Source: PALSA-612 sp963773055
GTDB taxonomy: Bacteria; Actinomycetota; Thermoleophilia; Gaiellales; Gaiellaceae
Direction of reading: 5' to 3'
Assembly (NCBI GenBank): GCA_963773055.1
Contig: CAVYZL010000006.1
Span: 1,178,001-1,242,000 of the forward strand
DNA length: 64,000 nucleotides
A program made the position numbers and the translations under genes. Shown in pieces: positions 33,763 to 41,847 of this stretch. Under the pieces are notes generated by a model that saw only the letters and a list, made by a program, of their open reading frames with translations, did not search any database and had not been told where the DNA came from. Within the stretch, counting starts at the first letter, position 1; every line of letters starts with the position of its first letter.

Positions 33763-33973
33763 GGGAGAGTTTGGCGGAACGGTGCTCGTCGCCGGGGCGC
33801 GATCGACGCTGTGATCGCCAGGACGCAGGGAGCAAACGGAAACCGCATAGGGGACAGGATTAATCCTGTCCCCTATGCCGCTGTCTGAGAACTATTGGGG
33901 CGACTGAGGACGCCGCGAGCGCAGCGTCGAGCGCGATTCCGGCGGCTCAGTCACTGTTTCGTCAAGCTCTCCC
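33763..33973. repeat. Structured intergenic repeat, copy C, with nested palindrome
   Basis: 211 nt between the thioredoxin gene and rluB (same strand). Termini GGGAGAGTTTGG… / …CAAGCTCTCCC. Body matches copies A and B (GGAACGGTGCTCGTCGC, GCCAGGACGCAGGGAGC, GCGCGATTCCGGCGGCTCA). The left half of the apical stem is missing and ~50 nt with a 34-bp palindrome stand in its place; the right half ACTATTGGGGC is kept. The outer stem GACGCTG / CAGCGTC is intact. Confidence 0.85.
33845..33878. repeat. Perfect 34-bp palindrome inside repeat copy C
   Basis: Two perfect 17-nt arms, GCATAGGGGACAGGATT and its complement, with no loop. The GGGGACAG / CTGTCCCC core recalls REP sequences mobilised by REP-associated tyrosine transposases, as does the region at 58181-58303; the link is inference. 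Confidence 0.8.
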
Positions 33974-33974
33974 A

Positions 33975-34538
33975 TTAGTAGAGGGCGGCGGCGAGCCGGC
34001 GGCGATATTCGGTTGCGAGCGGATGCTCCTGGCCGAGCTCCTCGAAGATCCCGACCATCAGCTCGCGGATCCGTTCGCGCCGCTCCGGCTCCGCATCAAC
34101 GGCCTCGGCGAGCAGCCGCTCGAGTGCGCGTGCGTAGTCCCCCGCCTCGATCGCGTCGAGCACCTCGGGGTCGTCTCCGGACTCGCGCAACTCCTCGGCC
34201 AGGCGCTCGCCGGCGGTCGGCCCGGTCAGCCCATCGAGGAAGTCGGCGACGCCGGGGGCCGATCGGACGCCCGTGAACTCCGCGACGACCTGTCCGTTGC
34301 GAAACGCCTTGACCGCCGGGATGCTGCGGATGTCGTAATGCGCGGCGAGCTGCGGGTTCGCGTCGACGTCGAGCTTCGCGAGCTCGACCGCCCCGGCACG
34401 CGCCTCGATCTCCTTCTCGAGTATCGGAGCAAGCGCCTTGCACGGCCCGCACCACTCGGCCCAGAAGTCGACGACGACGGGCACCTCGTGCGAGCGCATG
34501 ACGACGTCGGCGTAGAAGGTCTCGTCGGTGACGTCCAT
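33975..34538 (-). CDS. Thioredoxin-domain protein with C-terminal TPR (co-chaperone YbbN-like)
   Basis: 187 aa. Thioredoxin fold (1-~105) with the active site WCGPCKAL, DVDANPQLAAHYDIRSIPAVKAF (cis-Pro), then helical repeats (TAGERLAEELRESGDDPEVLDAIEAGDYARALERLLAEA…) of the YbbN/CnoX type. Such proteins act as redox-linked holdases. ATG at 34538 has GGAG 6 nt upstream; scpB lies 12 nt before it. Its TAA touches repeat C. Confidence 0.9.
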   Translation of the reverse strand: MDVTDETFYADVVMRSHEVPVVVDFWAEWCGPCKALAPILEKEIEARAGAVELAKLDVDANPQLAAHYDIRSIPAVKAFRNGQVVAEFTGVRSAPGVADFLDGLTGPTAGERLAEELRESGDDPEVLDAIEAGDYARALERLLAEAVDAEPERRERIRELMVGIFEELGQEHPLATEYRRRLAAALY

Positions 34539-34550
34539 CGCTCCGGCGAA

Positions 34551-35162
34551 CTATGCCGGGCGACGCTCGGCAACAGCGTCGAGCCGGTCCCGAAGCTCCT
34601 CGGCGTCCGCAGCGATGTCGTCCAGTCGTGGCAGCTCGGAGAGCTCCTCGAGGCCGAAGACGCGCTCGAACGTCGACGTCGTCCGGTAGCGGATCGCGCC
34701 GCCGATCCCCGCCTCGCGGCCGGCCTCGACTACGAGGCCCCGCTCGACGAGCCCGGCGATCACGGTGTCTGCGGCGACCCCCCGCAGTCGCGCAACCTCG
34801 GGACGCGTGCACGGCCCCAGGTACGCGACGATCGCAAGCGTCTCGAGCGCCGCCTGCGACAGGCCGCGCTCGACCGGCCGCTCGACGAGCCTCGCGCAGG
34901 CCTCGGCTTCGGAGCGGGCGGCGCGGAACGCATAGCCGCCTGCGACCTTCTCGAGCACGATCCCGCTCCGCCCGTCGGAGTAGCGCTCCCCGAGCAGATG
35001 GAGCGCGGCCTCGACGCGTGTCTCGTCCTCGTCGGCCGCGCGGGCGAGCTCGGCCACGGTCAGCGGTACTGAGGAGATGACGAGCAGAGCTTCGAGCGTG
35101 CGCGCAGCCTGCTCGAGCGGCGCGGCATCGACCAGACGAAGAGCGGGTGGCGCGTGGTTCAT
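34551..35162 (-). CDS. scpB: Segregation and condensation protein B
   Basis: 203 aa. Two winged-helix domains, with the ScpB signature LSQAALETLAIVAYLGPCTRPEVARLRGV and …IGGAIRYRTTSTFERVFGLEELSELP. Partner of ScpA and SMC in chromosome condensation. ATG start overlaps the scpA stop by 4 nt. Confidence 0.95.
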   Translation of the reverse strand: MNHAPPALRLVDAAPLEQAARTLEALLVISSVPLTVAELARAADEDETRVEAALHLLGERYSDGRSGIVLEKVAGGYAFRAARSEAEACARLVERPVERGLSQAALETLAIVAYLGPCTRPEVARLRGVAADTVIAGLVERGLVVEAGREAGIGGAIRYRTTSTFERVFGLEELSELPRLDDIAADAEELRDRLDAVAERRPA

Positions 35163-35896
35163 GCAGCGTGCCTTTCGACGCCGGCGCGCCGGACTCCTAT
35201 CGGCGCGAACGCCCGGTCCTGGTCGAGCTCGAGCTCGTTCCGCTTCCGCAGCTCGAGCAGCGCCAGGAACGCGGACGCCTGCTCGAGACGCGTCAGCGTC
35301 GCCACCTCGTCGTCGAAGGTGAACCGTGCCCGCCGCGCGAGCAGCGCGCGGAACCGCTCGAGGAAACGGGCGACGGGCGGGAACTGGAGCTGCATGTGGC
35401 CGAGCGAGACATCAGGCGGCTCGGCTGCTAGCGCGCGGATCGCACCGGCGAGCGCGAGCGGATCCTGCGGCGCGACGCGCAACTCCACGCGAGGAGCGAT
35501 CGGCGCAGGTCCGACCCGGTAGAAACGGTCTGCCTCGGCGTCGAGCCGTTGCGAGAGCCAGGCAGCCGCAGCCTTGATCCGCCGGTATTCGGCCAGCCTC
35601 GCCGCAAGCTCCTCGGCCGCCTCGGACGGGCTGAGGTCGGTGACGTCGGCGTCGACGTCGGGAAACAGCTCGCGTGCCTTGATCTCGAGCAGCGCGCCGA
35701 CGAGGACGAGGAACTCGCCCGACGCCTCGAGGTCGATGTGCTCGGCGAGCGTCCCTGCGAAGGAGCGGACGATGTCCGCGACGTCGACCTCGGCCAGCCT
35801 CAGCTCCTCCTTGAGGATCAGCGTCAAGAGCAGGTCGAACGGGCCCTCGAACGTCTCGAGGTCGAGGTCGAGCTCCGGCGGGGGCACCCCTACCAC
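35159..35896 (-). CDS. scpA: Segregation and condensation protein A
   Basis: About 245 aa. The N-terminal kleisin domain LDLETFEGPFDLLLTLILKEELRLAEVDVADI is canonical, and the C-terminal winged helix closes with FLALLELRKRNELELDQD. The start is uncertain: two GTGs at 35896 and 35887 are possible and neither has a clear ribosome site; a longer frame to 35980 enters lgt. Bridges SMC heads with ScpB. Confidence 0.93.
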   Translation of the reverse strand: MVGVPPPELDLDLETFEGPFDLLLTLILKEELRLAEVDVADIVRSFAGTLAEHIDLEASGEFLVLVGALLEIKARELFPDVDADVTDLSPSEAAEELAARLAEYRRIKAAAAWLSQRLDAEADRFYRVGPAPIAPRVELRVAPQDPLALAGAIRALAAEPPDVSLGHMQLQFPPVARFLERFRALLARRARFTFDDEVATLTRLEQASAFLALLELRKRNELELDQDRAFAPIGVRRAGVERHAA

Positions 35897-35912
35897 GCGC
35901 GGGAGGCTAGCG

Positions 35913-36809
35913 CTACGGGCGGACGCGACCCTTGGGCACGGCCATCGCCGGGCCCGAGGGCGGCACCGTGCCCGCGGCAACCGTCCGCGCGGGATCGCGG
36001 TGCTTGCGGATGAACTGCCACCAGACGAAGAATGCGACGCTCGCGATCAAGAGGACGAGCGAAACCCAGAAGTTCAGCCGCTCGTGAAAGAGCTCGTGCG
36101 ACGGGTCGATCCGCAGCTGCTCCTCGAACAGGCGGCCGAACGAGTAGAACGCGACGTAGAGCGCGAACAGGCCGGGCGGCCGGATGCGGAACAGCCGCTC
36201 GACGAGCAGCAAGAGGCCGACGCCGACGAGGTCGTAGACGAACTCGTAGAGGAAGATCGGGTGAAAGTTGGCCGTGCAGCCCGTGCTCAGGTCGACGTAG
36301 TCCGACGGGCAGTGCTCGAGGTCGATGTCGAGCCCCCACGGAAGGCTGGTCGCCTTCCCGAACAGCTCCTGGTTCCACCAGTTGCCCCAGCGACCGATCG
36401 CCTGCGCCAGGAGCAGAGCCGGCGCGAGGCAGTCCGCGAACAGCGCGACGCTCTCGCCCGAGCGCCAGACGACGATGCCTCCCGCGATACAGCCGAAGAG
36501 GATGCCGCCCCAGATGCCGAGGCCGCCCTCCCAGACGGCGAACGGCCCCCACCAGTGGTCGGGCAGCTGGTCGTGGCTCGTGATCACGTGGTACAGGCGC
36601 GCGCCGACGATCCCAGCTGCGACGCCCCAGACGGCCGCCCGCAGGACGAGATCCCAGTCGCCCCCGCGGCGCGTCCAGCGGATGCCGGCGAGCGCGATCG
36701 CGGCGACGATCGCGACGAGCAGCGTGATCCCGTACATGTGGATCGTCAGCGGCCCGATGTCGATCGTGCCGGTGGACGGCGACGGGAAGGTGGCTACGAG
36801 GCCTGCCAT
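35913..36809 (-). CDS. lgt: Prolipoprotein diacylglyceryl transferase
   Basis: 298 aa, seven or so membrane helices. The Lgt signature GRWGNWWNQELFGK, substrate-pocket motif HPIFLYE and ARLYHV are present. Adds diacylglycerol to the lipobox Cys of preprolipoproteins at the cytoplasmic membrane. The C-terminus carries ~30 extra hydrophilic residues. ATG at 36809; divergent from the nucleotidyltransferase gene. Confidence 0.96.
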   Translation of the reverse strand: MAGLVATFPSPSTGTIDIGPLTIHMYGITLLVAIVAAIALAGIRWTRRGGDWDLVLRAAVWGVAAGIVGARLYHVITSHDQLPDHWWGPFAVWEGGLGIWGGILFGCIAGGIVVWRSGESVALFADCLAPALLLAQAIGRWGNWWNQELFGKATSLPWGLDIDLEHCPSDYVDLSTGCTANFHPIFLYEFVYDLVGVGLLLLVERLFRIRPPGLFALYVAFYSFGRLFEEQLRIDPSHELFHERLNFWVSLVLLIASVAFFVWWQFIRKHRDPARTVAAGTVPPSGPAMAVPKGRVRP

Positions 36810-36868
36810 GCGGCCCGCATTGTGCCTTGTTCGCCCACGCGGCGATCAAAGAAGTGAAGATTTCGTCC

Positions 36869-37639
36869 GTGACCGACCCCCGCGAGGCCGTCGCTGAGCT
36901 CACGTCGCTACTCCAGGATCATCTTGGAGCTGCGCTCGCCGGGCTCTACCTCTTCGGATCACTCGCCGCGGTCGGTTTCGTGCCCGGGAAGAGCGACGTC
37001 GATCTGCTCGCAGTCCTCGATCACGACATCGCGGAGGGCGACGAGCTTGCTGCGCTCGCTGCACTCCATGCCGGCTTCGTGTCTCGCCATCCCGACTGGA
37101 GCGATCGTGTCGAGGTCGGCTATGTCAGCGCGGCGGTCCTGTCCACGTTGGGCGACGCGCCGTCCGGCCGGATCGCCGTGGTCAGTCCCGGTGAGCCGCT
37201 CAACGCGAAGGACGCCGGCGCGGACTGGGTGCTCAACTGGCACAGCGTCTGCACCGTCGGCGAGACGCTCGTGGGGCCGCCGCCGCTCGAGCTCGGCCCG
37301 GTCGTGAGGCCCGCCGCCTACCGGCGCGCAGTCGAAACGCAGCTTCAGGCGTGGGCGACGGAGGTCCGAGCGCCGTGGGTGGCCTATGTGCCGACGCATC
37401 AGGGGTATGTCGTGGTCACCGTATGTCGCGCGTTACATCTGCTAGAGACCGGCAAGCAGGCGGCGAAAGAGGACGCAGCGGCCTGGGCGGCGGAGCGGTA
37501 CCCGGCTTGGGCCGCGTTCATCGACAGCGCCCTCCGGCACTACCGCGCGGACGTCCACGGCCCGCACGAAGAGACGATCAGGTTCGTCGACGACGCCGTG
37601 TCGGAAGCCGGCCTGCCGCCGCCAAAACGGCAGGACTAG
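36869..37639 (+). CDS. AadA-like nucleotidyltransferase (possible aminoglycoside adenylyltransferase)
   Basis: 256 aa from GTG 36869; GTG 36854 and TTG 36827 are alternatives. N-terminal nucleotidyltransferase motif LYLFGSLAAVGFVPGKSDVDLLAVL (GS and DxD metal site) and a helical C-terminal domain (…YVVVTVCRALHLLETGKQAAKEDAAAWAAERYP…), the layout of ANT(3'')/ANT(9) enzymes that adenylylate streptomycin or spectinomycin. Length matches AadA. Chromosomal, with no mobile element nearby, so an ancestral housekeeping nucleotidyltransferase is equally likely. Overlaps the next gene's stop by 4 nt. Confidence 0.8.
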   Translation: MTDPREAVAELTSLLQDHLGAALAGLYLFGSLAAVGFVPGKSDVDLLAVLDHDIAEGDELAALAALHAGFVSRHPDWSDRVEVGYVSAAVLSTLGDAPSGRIAVVSPGEPLNAKDAGADWVLNWHSVCTVGETLVGPPPLELGPVVRPAAYRRAVETQLQAWATEVRAPWVAYVPTHQGYVVVTVCRALHLLETGKQAAKEDAAAWAAERYPAWAAFIDSALRHYRADVHGPHEETIRFVDDAVSEAGLPPPKRQD

Positions 37640-37839
37640 AGAAGGATCTTCGTCGCCAGGTCGGGCGAACAGCCGCGCTCGACGAGCTCGAGCGCGCGAT
37701 GGAGGTCGACGTGGGGCCGTTCTGCAAGATCGACTGCCACCGTCGGGTCATAGCCGGCGCGGATCAGCTCGCTCGCGCGCCAGCAGATCACCCGCTCGGT
37801 CTCGTCCGGCACGTACAGCTCGATGTCGACGGCGCTCAT
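37636..37839 (-). CDS. Small conserved-looking protein of unknown function
   Basis: 67 aa from the ATG at 37839, with a strong GAAGGAGAA ribosome site 5 nt upstream. Sequence starts MSAVDIELYVPDETERVICWRASELIRAGYDPTVAVDLAERPHVDLHRALELVERGCSPDLATKILL: amphipathic helices, a hydrophobic C-terminal pattern and two Cys. It looks like the actinobacterial small proteins whose helices carry an LxRxGCxPxxAxxI pattern. No function known to me. Convergent with the AadA-like gene. Confidence 0.65.
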   Translation of the reverse strand: MSAVDIELYVPDETERVICWRASELIRAGYDPTVAVDLAERPHVDLHRALELVERGCSPDLATKILL

Positions 37840-37930
37840 TCCGATTCTCCTTCGCCCGTAATCGGGTACGCGAGCGAGTTTGACGTCCCTCGAACGGGGT
37901 ACCTGCTCTGCCCGCGCGCAACCGGCCAAC

Positions 37931-37936
37931 TACGCT
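37931..37936 (+). promoter_or_regulatory. -10 element of the VOC gene (leaderless)
   Basis: TACGCT, 8 nt before the ATG at 37945. Confidence 0.45.
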
Positions 37937-37944
37937 GAGGGCCA

Positions 37945-38382
37945 ATGCCGCGTCTGATCGGGACGAACCACGTCGCCGTCGAGGTCGGCGACACGGAGGA
38001 GGCGATCGCCTTCTTCGAGCGGATCTTCGGACCCCTCGCGCTCCGCGGCCACGGCCGGCGGATGGCGTTCATCGACATGGGCGACCAGTTCATCGCCCTC
38101 GAGGCCGTGTCTTCGGACAAGCTCGCGAGAGGCCACGGACGGCACGTCGGGCTCGTCGTCGACGACGTGGCCGCGGTCGTCGATGGTGCCCGGGCAGCCG
38201 GCGCCACGATGGTCGGAGACCACGACTTCCTCGATCCGTGGGGTAACCGGTGGCAGGTCGTCGACTACCGCGACGTCCAGTACACGAAGGCACCGCGTAT
38301 CCTGGCCGGCATGGGTCTCGGCGGGCTCGAGAAGTCGGAGCGCGCGCTCGACGAGCTCCGCGCGAAGGGCCTGGCCGACTAG
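37945..38382 (+). CDS. VOC superfamily (glyoxalase/bleomycin-resistance-like) protein
   Basis: 145 aa. Two beta-alpha-beta-beta-beta modules: NHVAVEVGDTEEAIAFFERIFG … FIDMGDQFIALE and HVGLVVDDVAAVVDGARAAGA … FLDPWGNRWQVVDYRDV. Possible metal ligands His9, Glu59-region, His74-region, Glu/Asp. Catalytic role (dioxygenase, lyase or binding protein) cannot be assigned. Tail KSERALDELRAKGLAD is helical. Convergent with dnaE. Confidence 0.82.
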   Translation: MPRLIGTNHVAVEVGDTEEAIAFFERIFGPLALRGHGRRMAFIDMGDQFIALEAVSSDKLARGHGRHVGLVVDDVAAVVDGARAAGATMVGDHDFLDPWGNRWQVVDYRDVQYTKAPRILAGMGLGGLEKSERALDELRAKGLAD

Positions 38383-38408
38383 CTCCCGGTTGGGGTGCCG
38401 CTCGAGCG

Positions 38409-41400
38409 CTAGGAGACGGCCGTCTCGCCCAACAACGCCTTGACCTCGGCGAAGAAGTCGGCCTCCGGGCGGACGCGGTAGTCCGGCCCGAGCTCGAGCG
38501 TCCGCGAGCCGTCCGACGTCTCGAGGGCGACGACGACCTTCGCCTCGCCGGGAAAGTCGCGGACGACGTGGCCCAGCTCGCGGACGATGCCGGCCGGCGC
38601 CGAGCGTGCGTCGACCCGCAGGCGCACCTCCGTCGGCGTCCGGGCCGCCTCGAAGGGCGTCACCTCGAGCGCGATCAGCTTCGTGTCGCCCTCCTGCTTG
38701 TGGTCGACGCGGCCCTTGACGACGAGCACGCCGTCGGCGACGCAGAGCTCCCGTGCCGCCGCGTAGACGCTGTTGAAGACGACGACGTCGACCTCACCGG
38801 AGAGGTCGTCGAGCGAGAGGAACACCATCGGCTCGCCTTTCTTCGTCGTCAGCATCTTCACAGCGGACACGATCCCGCCGACGAGGACGACGTCGCCGTC
38901 CCGCCGCCGCTCGACGTCCGCGAGCGCGCAGTCGGTCTTCCGCCGCAGCTGGTCTCGCACGGCGTGCAGCGGATGCTCGGAGACGTAGACGCCGAGCGTC
39001 TCTTTCTCCAGCCGGAGCAGGTCGGCCTTGTCGAACTCCTCGGCCGGGATCCCCGGGTGATGCAGGAGCGGCGCGGGATCGTCGGCGCCTGGCGCCTCGT
39101 CGAAGATCGACGCCTGCCCGAGCGCCCGGTCGAGCTGCTTCGTCTGGCCGTACGAGAGCGCCTGCTCGAGCATGTCGAGCATCCCCATCCGGGAGTCGCC
39201 CGTCGAGTCGAGCGCGCCTGCCTTGACGATCGACTCGAGCGCGCGCTTGTTCACGAGCTGGGGGTCGACGCGCTCGGTGAAGTCCCAGAGGGAGGCGTAC
39301 GGGCCGCCCGACTCGCGCGCCGCGACGATCGCGTGCGCGGCGGCCTCCCCCACGTTCTTGACGGCGTTGAGGCCGAAGCTGATGCGGCCGTCGACGACCG
39401 CGAAGTCGACCTGGGACGAGTTCGCGTCCGGCGGCACGACCTCGATCCCCATCTCGTCGCACGCGTTGACGTAGAAGGGCACACGGTCCTTCGTGTTCAT
39501 CACCGAGGAGATCAGCGCCGCCATGTACTGCGCCGGGTAATGCGCCTTCAGATACGCGGTGCGGTACGCGATCAGCGCGTAGCACGCGGCGTGCGACTTG
39601 TTGAACGAGTAGTCCTGCGCCTTCTCCATGTCATCCCAAAGGCCGCGGGCGACCTGCGGTGCCAGCCCCGAGGCGATGGCGCCGTCGATGAACTTGTCCT
39701 TCAGCGACGCCATCAGGGCATGGATCTTCTTGCCGATCGCCTTGCGGAGGTCGTCCGCCTCGGCGGGTGAGAACCCGGCGAGCTGCTTCGCGATCTCCAT
39801 GTACTGCTCCTGATAGATGCAGATGCCGTACGTCGGACCAGTCAGCGCCTCGAGCCGTGGATCGACGAACGCGACCGCCTCCTGCCCTGCCTTGCGGCGC
39901 GCGTAGACCGGGATGTACGCCATCGGCCCCGGTCGGTACAGGGCCACGAGCGCGATCAGGTCCTCGAACTCCGTCGGCTTCACCTGCCTCAGCGCCTCGC
40001 GCATTCCGGACGATTCGAACTGGAACACGCCTGCCGTCTCGCCGCGCGCGAGCATCTCGTACGTCGGCTTGTCGTCGAGCGGGATCGTGGTGATGTCGAG
40101 CCCGTCGCCGATGATCCGCACGGCCTCGTCGATCACGTCGAGGTTGCGCAGGCCGAGGAAGTCGATCTTTAGGAGGCCGAGGGCCTCGACGTCACCCATC
40201 GCGAACTGCGTCACGACCTCCTGGTCGGCGCCCTTCTGCTGGAGCGGGACGATGTCCGTCAACGGTCGGTCGGAGATGACGACCCCTGCCGCGTGGATCG
40301 AGTCCTGGCGCACGAGCCCCTCGAGCGGCTTGGCGAGGTCGACGATCTCGCGGACGAGCGGGTCGGAGTCGTACGCGGTGCGCAGCTCCTGCCCCGGCTT
40401 GAGCGACTCGTCGAGATAGACCTTCGGCCCCTCGGGCACGAGCTTGGCGATCTTGTCGACCGTGCCGTACGGGACGTCGAGCACCCGGCCCGCGTCGCGG
40501 ATCGCTGCGCGCGCCATCATCGTCCCGAACGTGATGATCTGCGCGACCCGGTCGCGCCCGTACTTGTCCGCCGCATAGGCGATCACGCGGTCGCGGCCGG
40601 CGACCGCGAAGTCGATGTCGATATCCGGCATCGACTTCCGGCCAGGGTTGAGCATGCGCTCGAACAGGAGGTCGTACTTGATCGGGTCGACCTCCGTGAT
40701 CCCGAGGCAGTAGGCGACGAGAGAGCCGGCGGTCGAGCCGCGGCCGGGCCCGACGCTGACGCCGTTGGCGCGGGCGAACGAGATCAGGTCCCAGACGATC
40801 AGGAAGTAGTCCGCGAACCCCATCTCGCGGATCGTCCTCAGCTCGTAGCCGAGCCTCTCTTCGAGCTCGGGCGTCTTCCGCTCGTAGCGCGAGGCGAGGC
40901 CCGTCTCGGCGAGCTCGACGAGGTAGTCGAACGCGTCGCGGTCGGCGGGAGTCGGGAATCTTGGCAGGAGGATCTGGCCGAGCTCCATCGTCACGTTGCA
41001 GCGCTCGGCCACCTCGAGCGTGCGGCGAACCGCCTCGGGATACGCGCCGAAGTCGACCGCCATCTCCTCCGGGGTCTTGAAGAAGAACTGGTCGGTGTCG
41101 AACTTCCAGTGGTTCGGGTTCTTCAGGGAGTCGCCCGACTGGATGCAGAGCAGAGCCTCGTGCGGTAGGGCGTCCTCGTGGCGCAGGTAGTGGACGTCGC
41201 CGGTGGCGACGAGCGGTAGGCCGGCCGCTGCCGCGAGCTCGGCGAGCTGGGGATTGATCCTCGCCTGCTCGGCGAGCCCGGCGTTCTGGATCTCGACATA
41301 CGTCTGGTCGCGCCCGAAGACCTGCGCGAGCCGGTCGAGATCGGCCGCCGCGTCGAGGGGGCGGCTCTCCTCGAGCGCCTTGCTGACGCGGCCCGAGAGG

Positions 41401-41804
41401 CACCCGGACAGCGCGATCACGCCCTTGGCGTGGCGCTCGAGCAGCTGCCAGTCGACGCGGGGCTTGTAGTAGTAGCCCTCCAGGTAGCCGAGCGAGGCGA
41501 GCTTGATCAGGTTCCCGTACCCCTCGTTCGTCTCCGCGAGCAGCGTCAGGTGCGCGTAGCCCTTCTCCTGCCGGTGACGGTCGTCTGCGACGTAGACCTC
41601 GCAGCCGATGACCGGCTTGACGCCCTGCCGGTCGCACTCCCGGTAGAGCTCGACGGCGCCGGCGAGCGAGCCGTGGTCGGTGAGCGCGACAGCCGGCATC
41701 TCGAGCTCGGCCGCTCGCGCAGCGAGCTCCGGGATGCGGCACGCGCCGTCGAGGATCGAGTACTCCGAGTGGACGTGGAGGTGGACGAAGGGGTCTCGCG
41801 GCAC
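38409..41804 (-). CDS. dnaE: DNA polymerase III, alpha subunit
   Basis: 1131 aa from the GTG at 41804 (a longer frame adds 20 unlikely residues). PHP domain (HLHVHSEYSILDG, LTDHGSLAG), polymerase core with PGRGSTAGSLVAYCLGITEVDP (~353-374) and the catalytic PDIDIDF at 393-399, helix-hairpin-helix region and C-terminal OB fold (VGGIVSAVKMLTTKKGEPMVFLSLDDLSGEVDVVVF). TATTAT lies 10 nt before the start. Replicative polymerase subunit. Confidence 0.97.
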   Translation of the reverse strand: MPRDPFVHLHVHSEYSILDGACRIPELAARAAELEMPAVALTDHGSLAGAVELYRECDRQGVKPVIGCEVYVADDRHRQEKGYAHLTLLAETNEGYGNLIKLASLGYLEGYYYKPRVDWQLLERHAKGVIALSGCLSGRVSKALEESRPLDAAADLDRLAQVFGRDQTYVEIQNAGLAEQARINPQLAELAAAAGLPLVATGDVHYLRHEDALPHEALLCIQSGDSLKNPNHWKFDTDQFFFKTPEEMAVDFGAYPEAVRRTLEVAERCNVTMELGQILLPRFPTPADRDAFDYLVELAETGLASRYERKTPELEERLGYELRTIREMGFADYFLIVWDLISFARANGVSVGPGRGSTAGSLVAYCLGITEVDPIKYDLLFERMLNPGRKSMPDIDIDFAVAGRDRVIAYAADKYGRDRVAQIITFGTMMARAAIRDAGRVLDVPYGTVDKIAKLVPEGPKVYLDESLKPGQELRTAYDSDPLVREIVDLAKPLEGLVRQDSIHAAGVVISDRPLTDIVPLQQKGADQEVVTQFAMGDVEALGLLKIDFLGLRNLDVIDEAVRIIGDGLDITTIPLDDKPTYEMLARGETAGVFQFESSGMREALRQVKPTEFEDLIALVALYRPGPMAYIPVYARRKAGQEAVAFVDPRLEALTGPTYGICIYQEQYMEIAKQLAGFSPAEADDLRKAIGKKIHALMASLKDKFIDGAIASGLAPQVARGLWDDMEKAQDYSFNKSHAACYALIAYRTAYLKAHYPAQYMAALISSVMNTKDRVPFYVNACDEMGIEVVPPDANSSQVDFAVVDGRISFGLNAVKNVGEAAAHAIVAARESGGPYASLWDFTERVDPQLVNKRALESIVKAGALDSTGDSRMGMLDMLEQALSYGQTKQLDRALGQASIFDEAPGADDPAPLLHHPGIPAEEFDKADLLRLEKETLGVYVSEHPLHAVRDQLRRKTDCALADVERRRDGDVVLVGGIVSAVKMLTTKKGEPMVFLSLDDLSGEVDVVVFNSVYAAARELCVADGVLVVKGRVDHKQEGDTKLIALEVTPFEAARTPTEVRLRVDARSAPAGIVRELGHVVRDFPGEAKVVVALETSDGSRTLELGPDYRVRPEADFFAEVKALLGETAVS

Positions 41805-41847
41805 GGGCCTACCGATAATAGAAACGCCGGTGGATGCCGGTGCGAGG

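Noticed and set aside
33763..33973. Insertion sequence or transposon
   Set aside because: No transposase frame inside or near the element and no clear target-site duplication; called a structured repeat instead.
36827..36868. TTG 36827 as start of the AadA-like gene
   Set aside because: No ribosome site or -10 element before it, and the extra residues precede the usual family start; GTG 36869 gives the typical length, though this is not certain.
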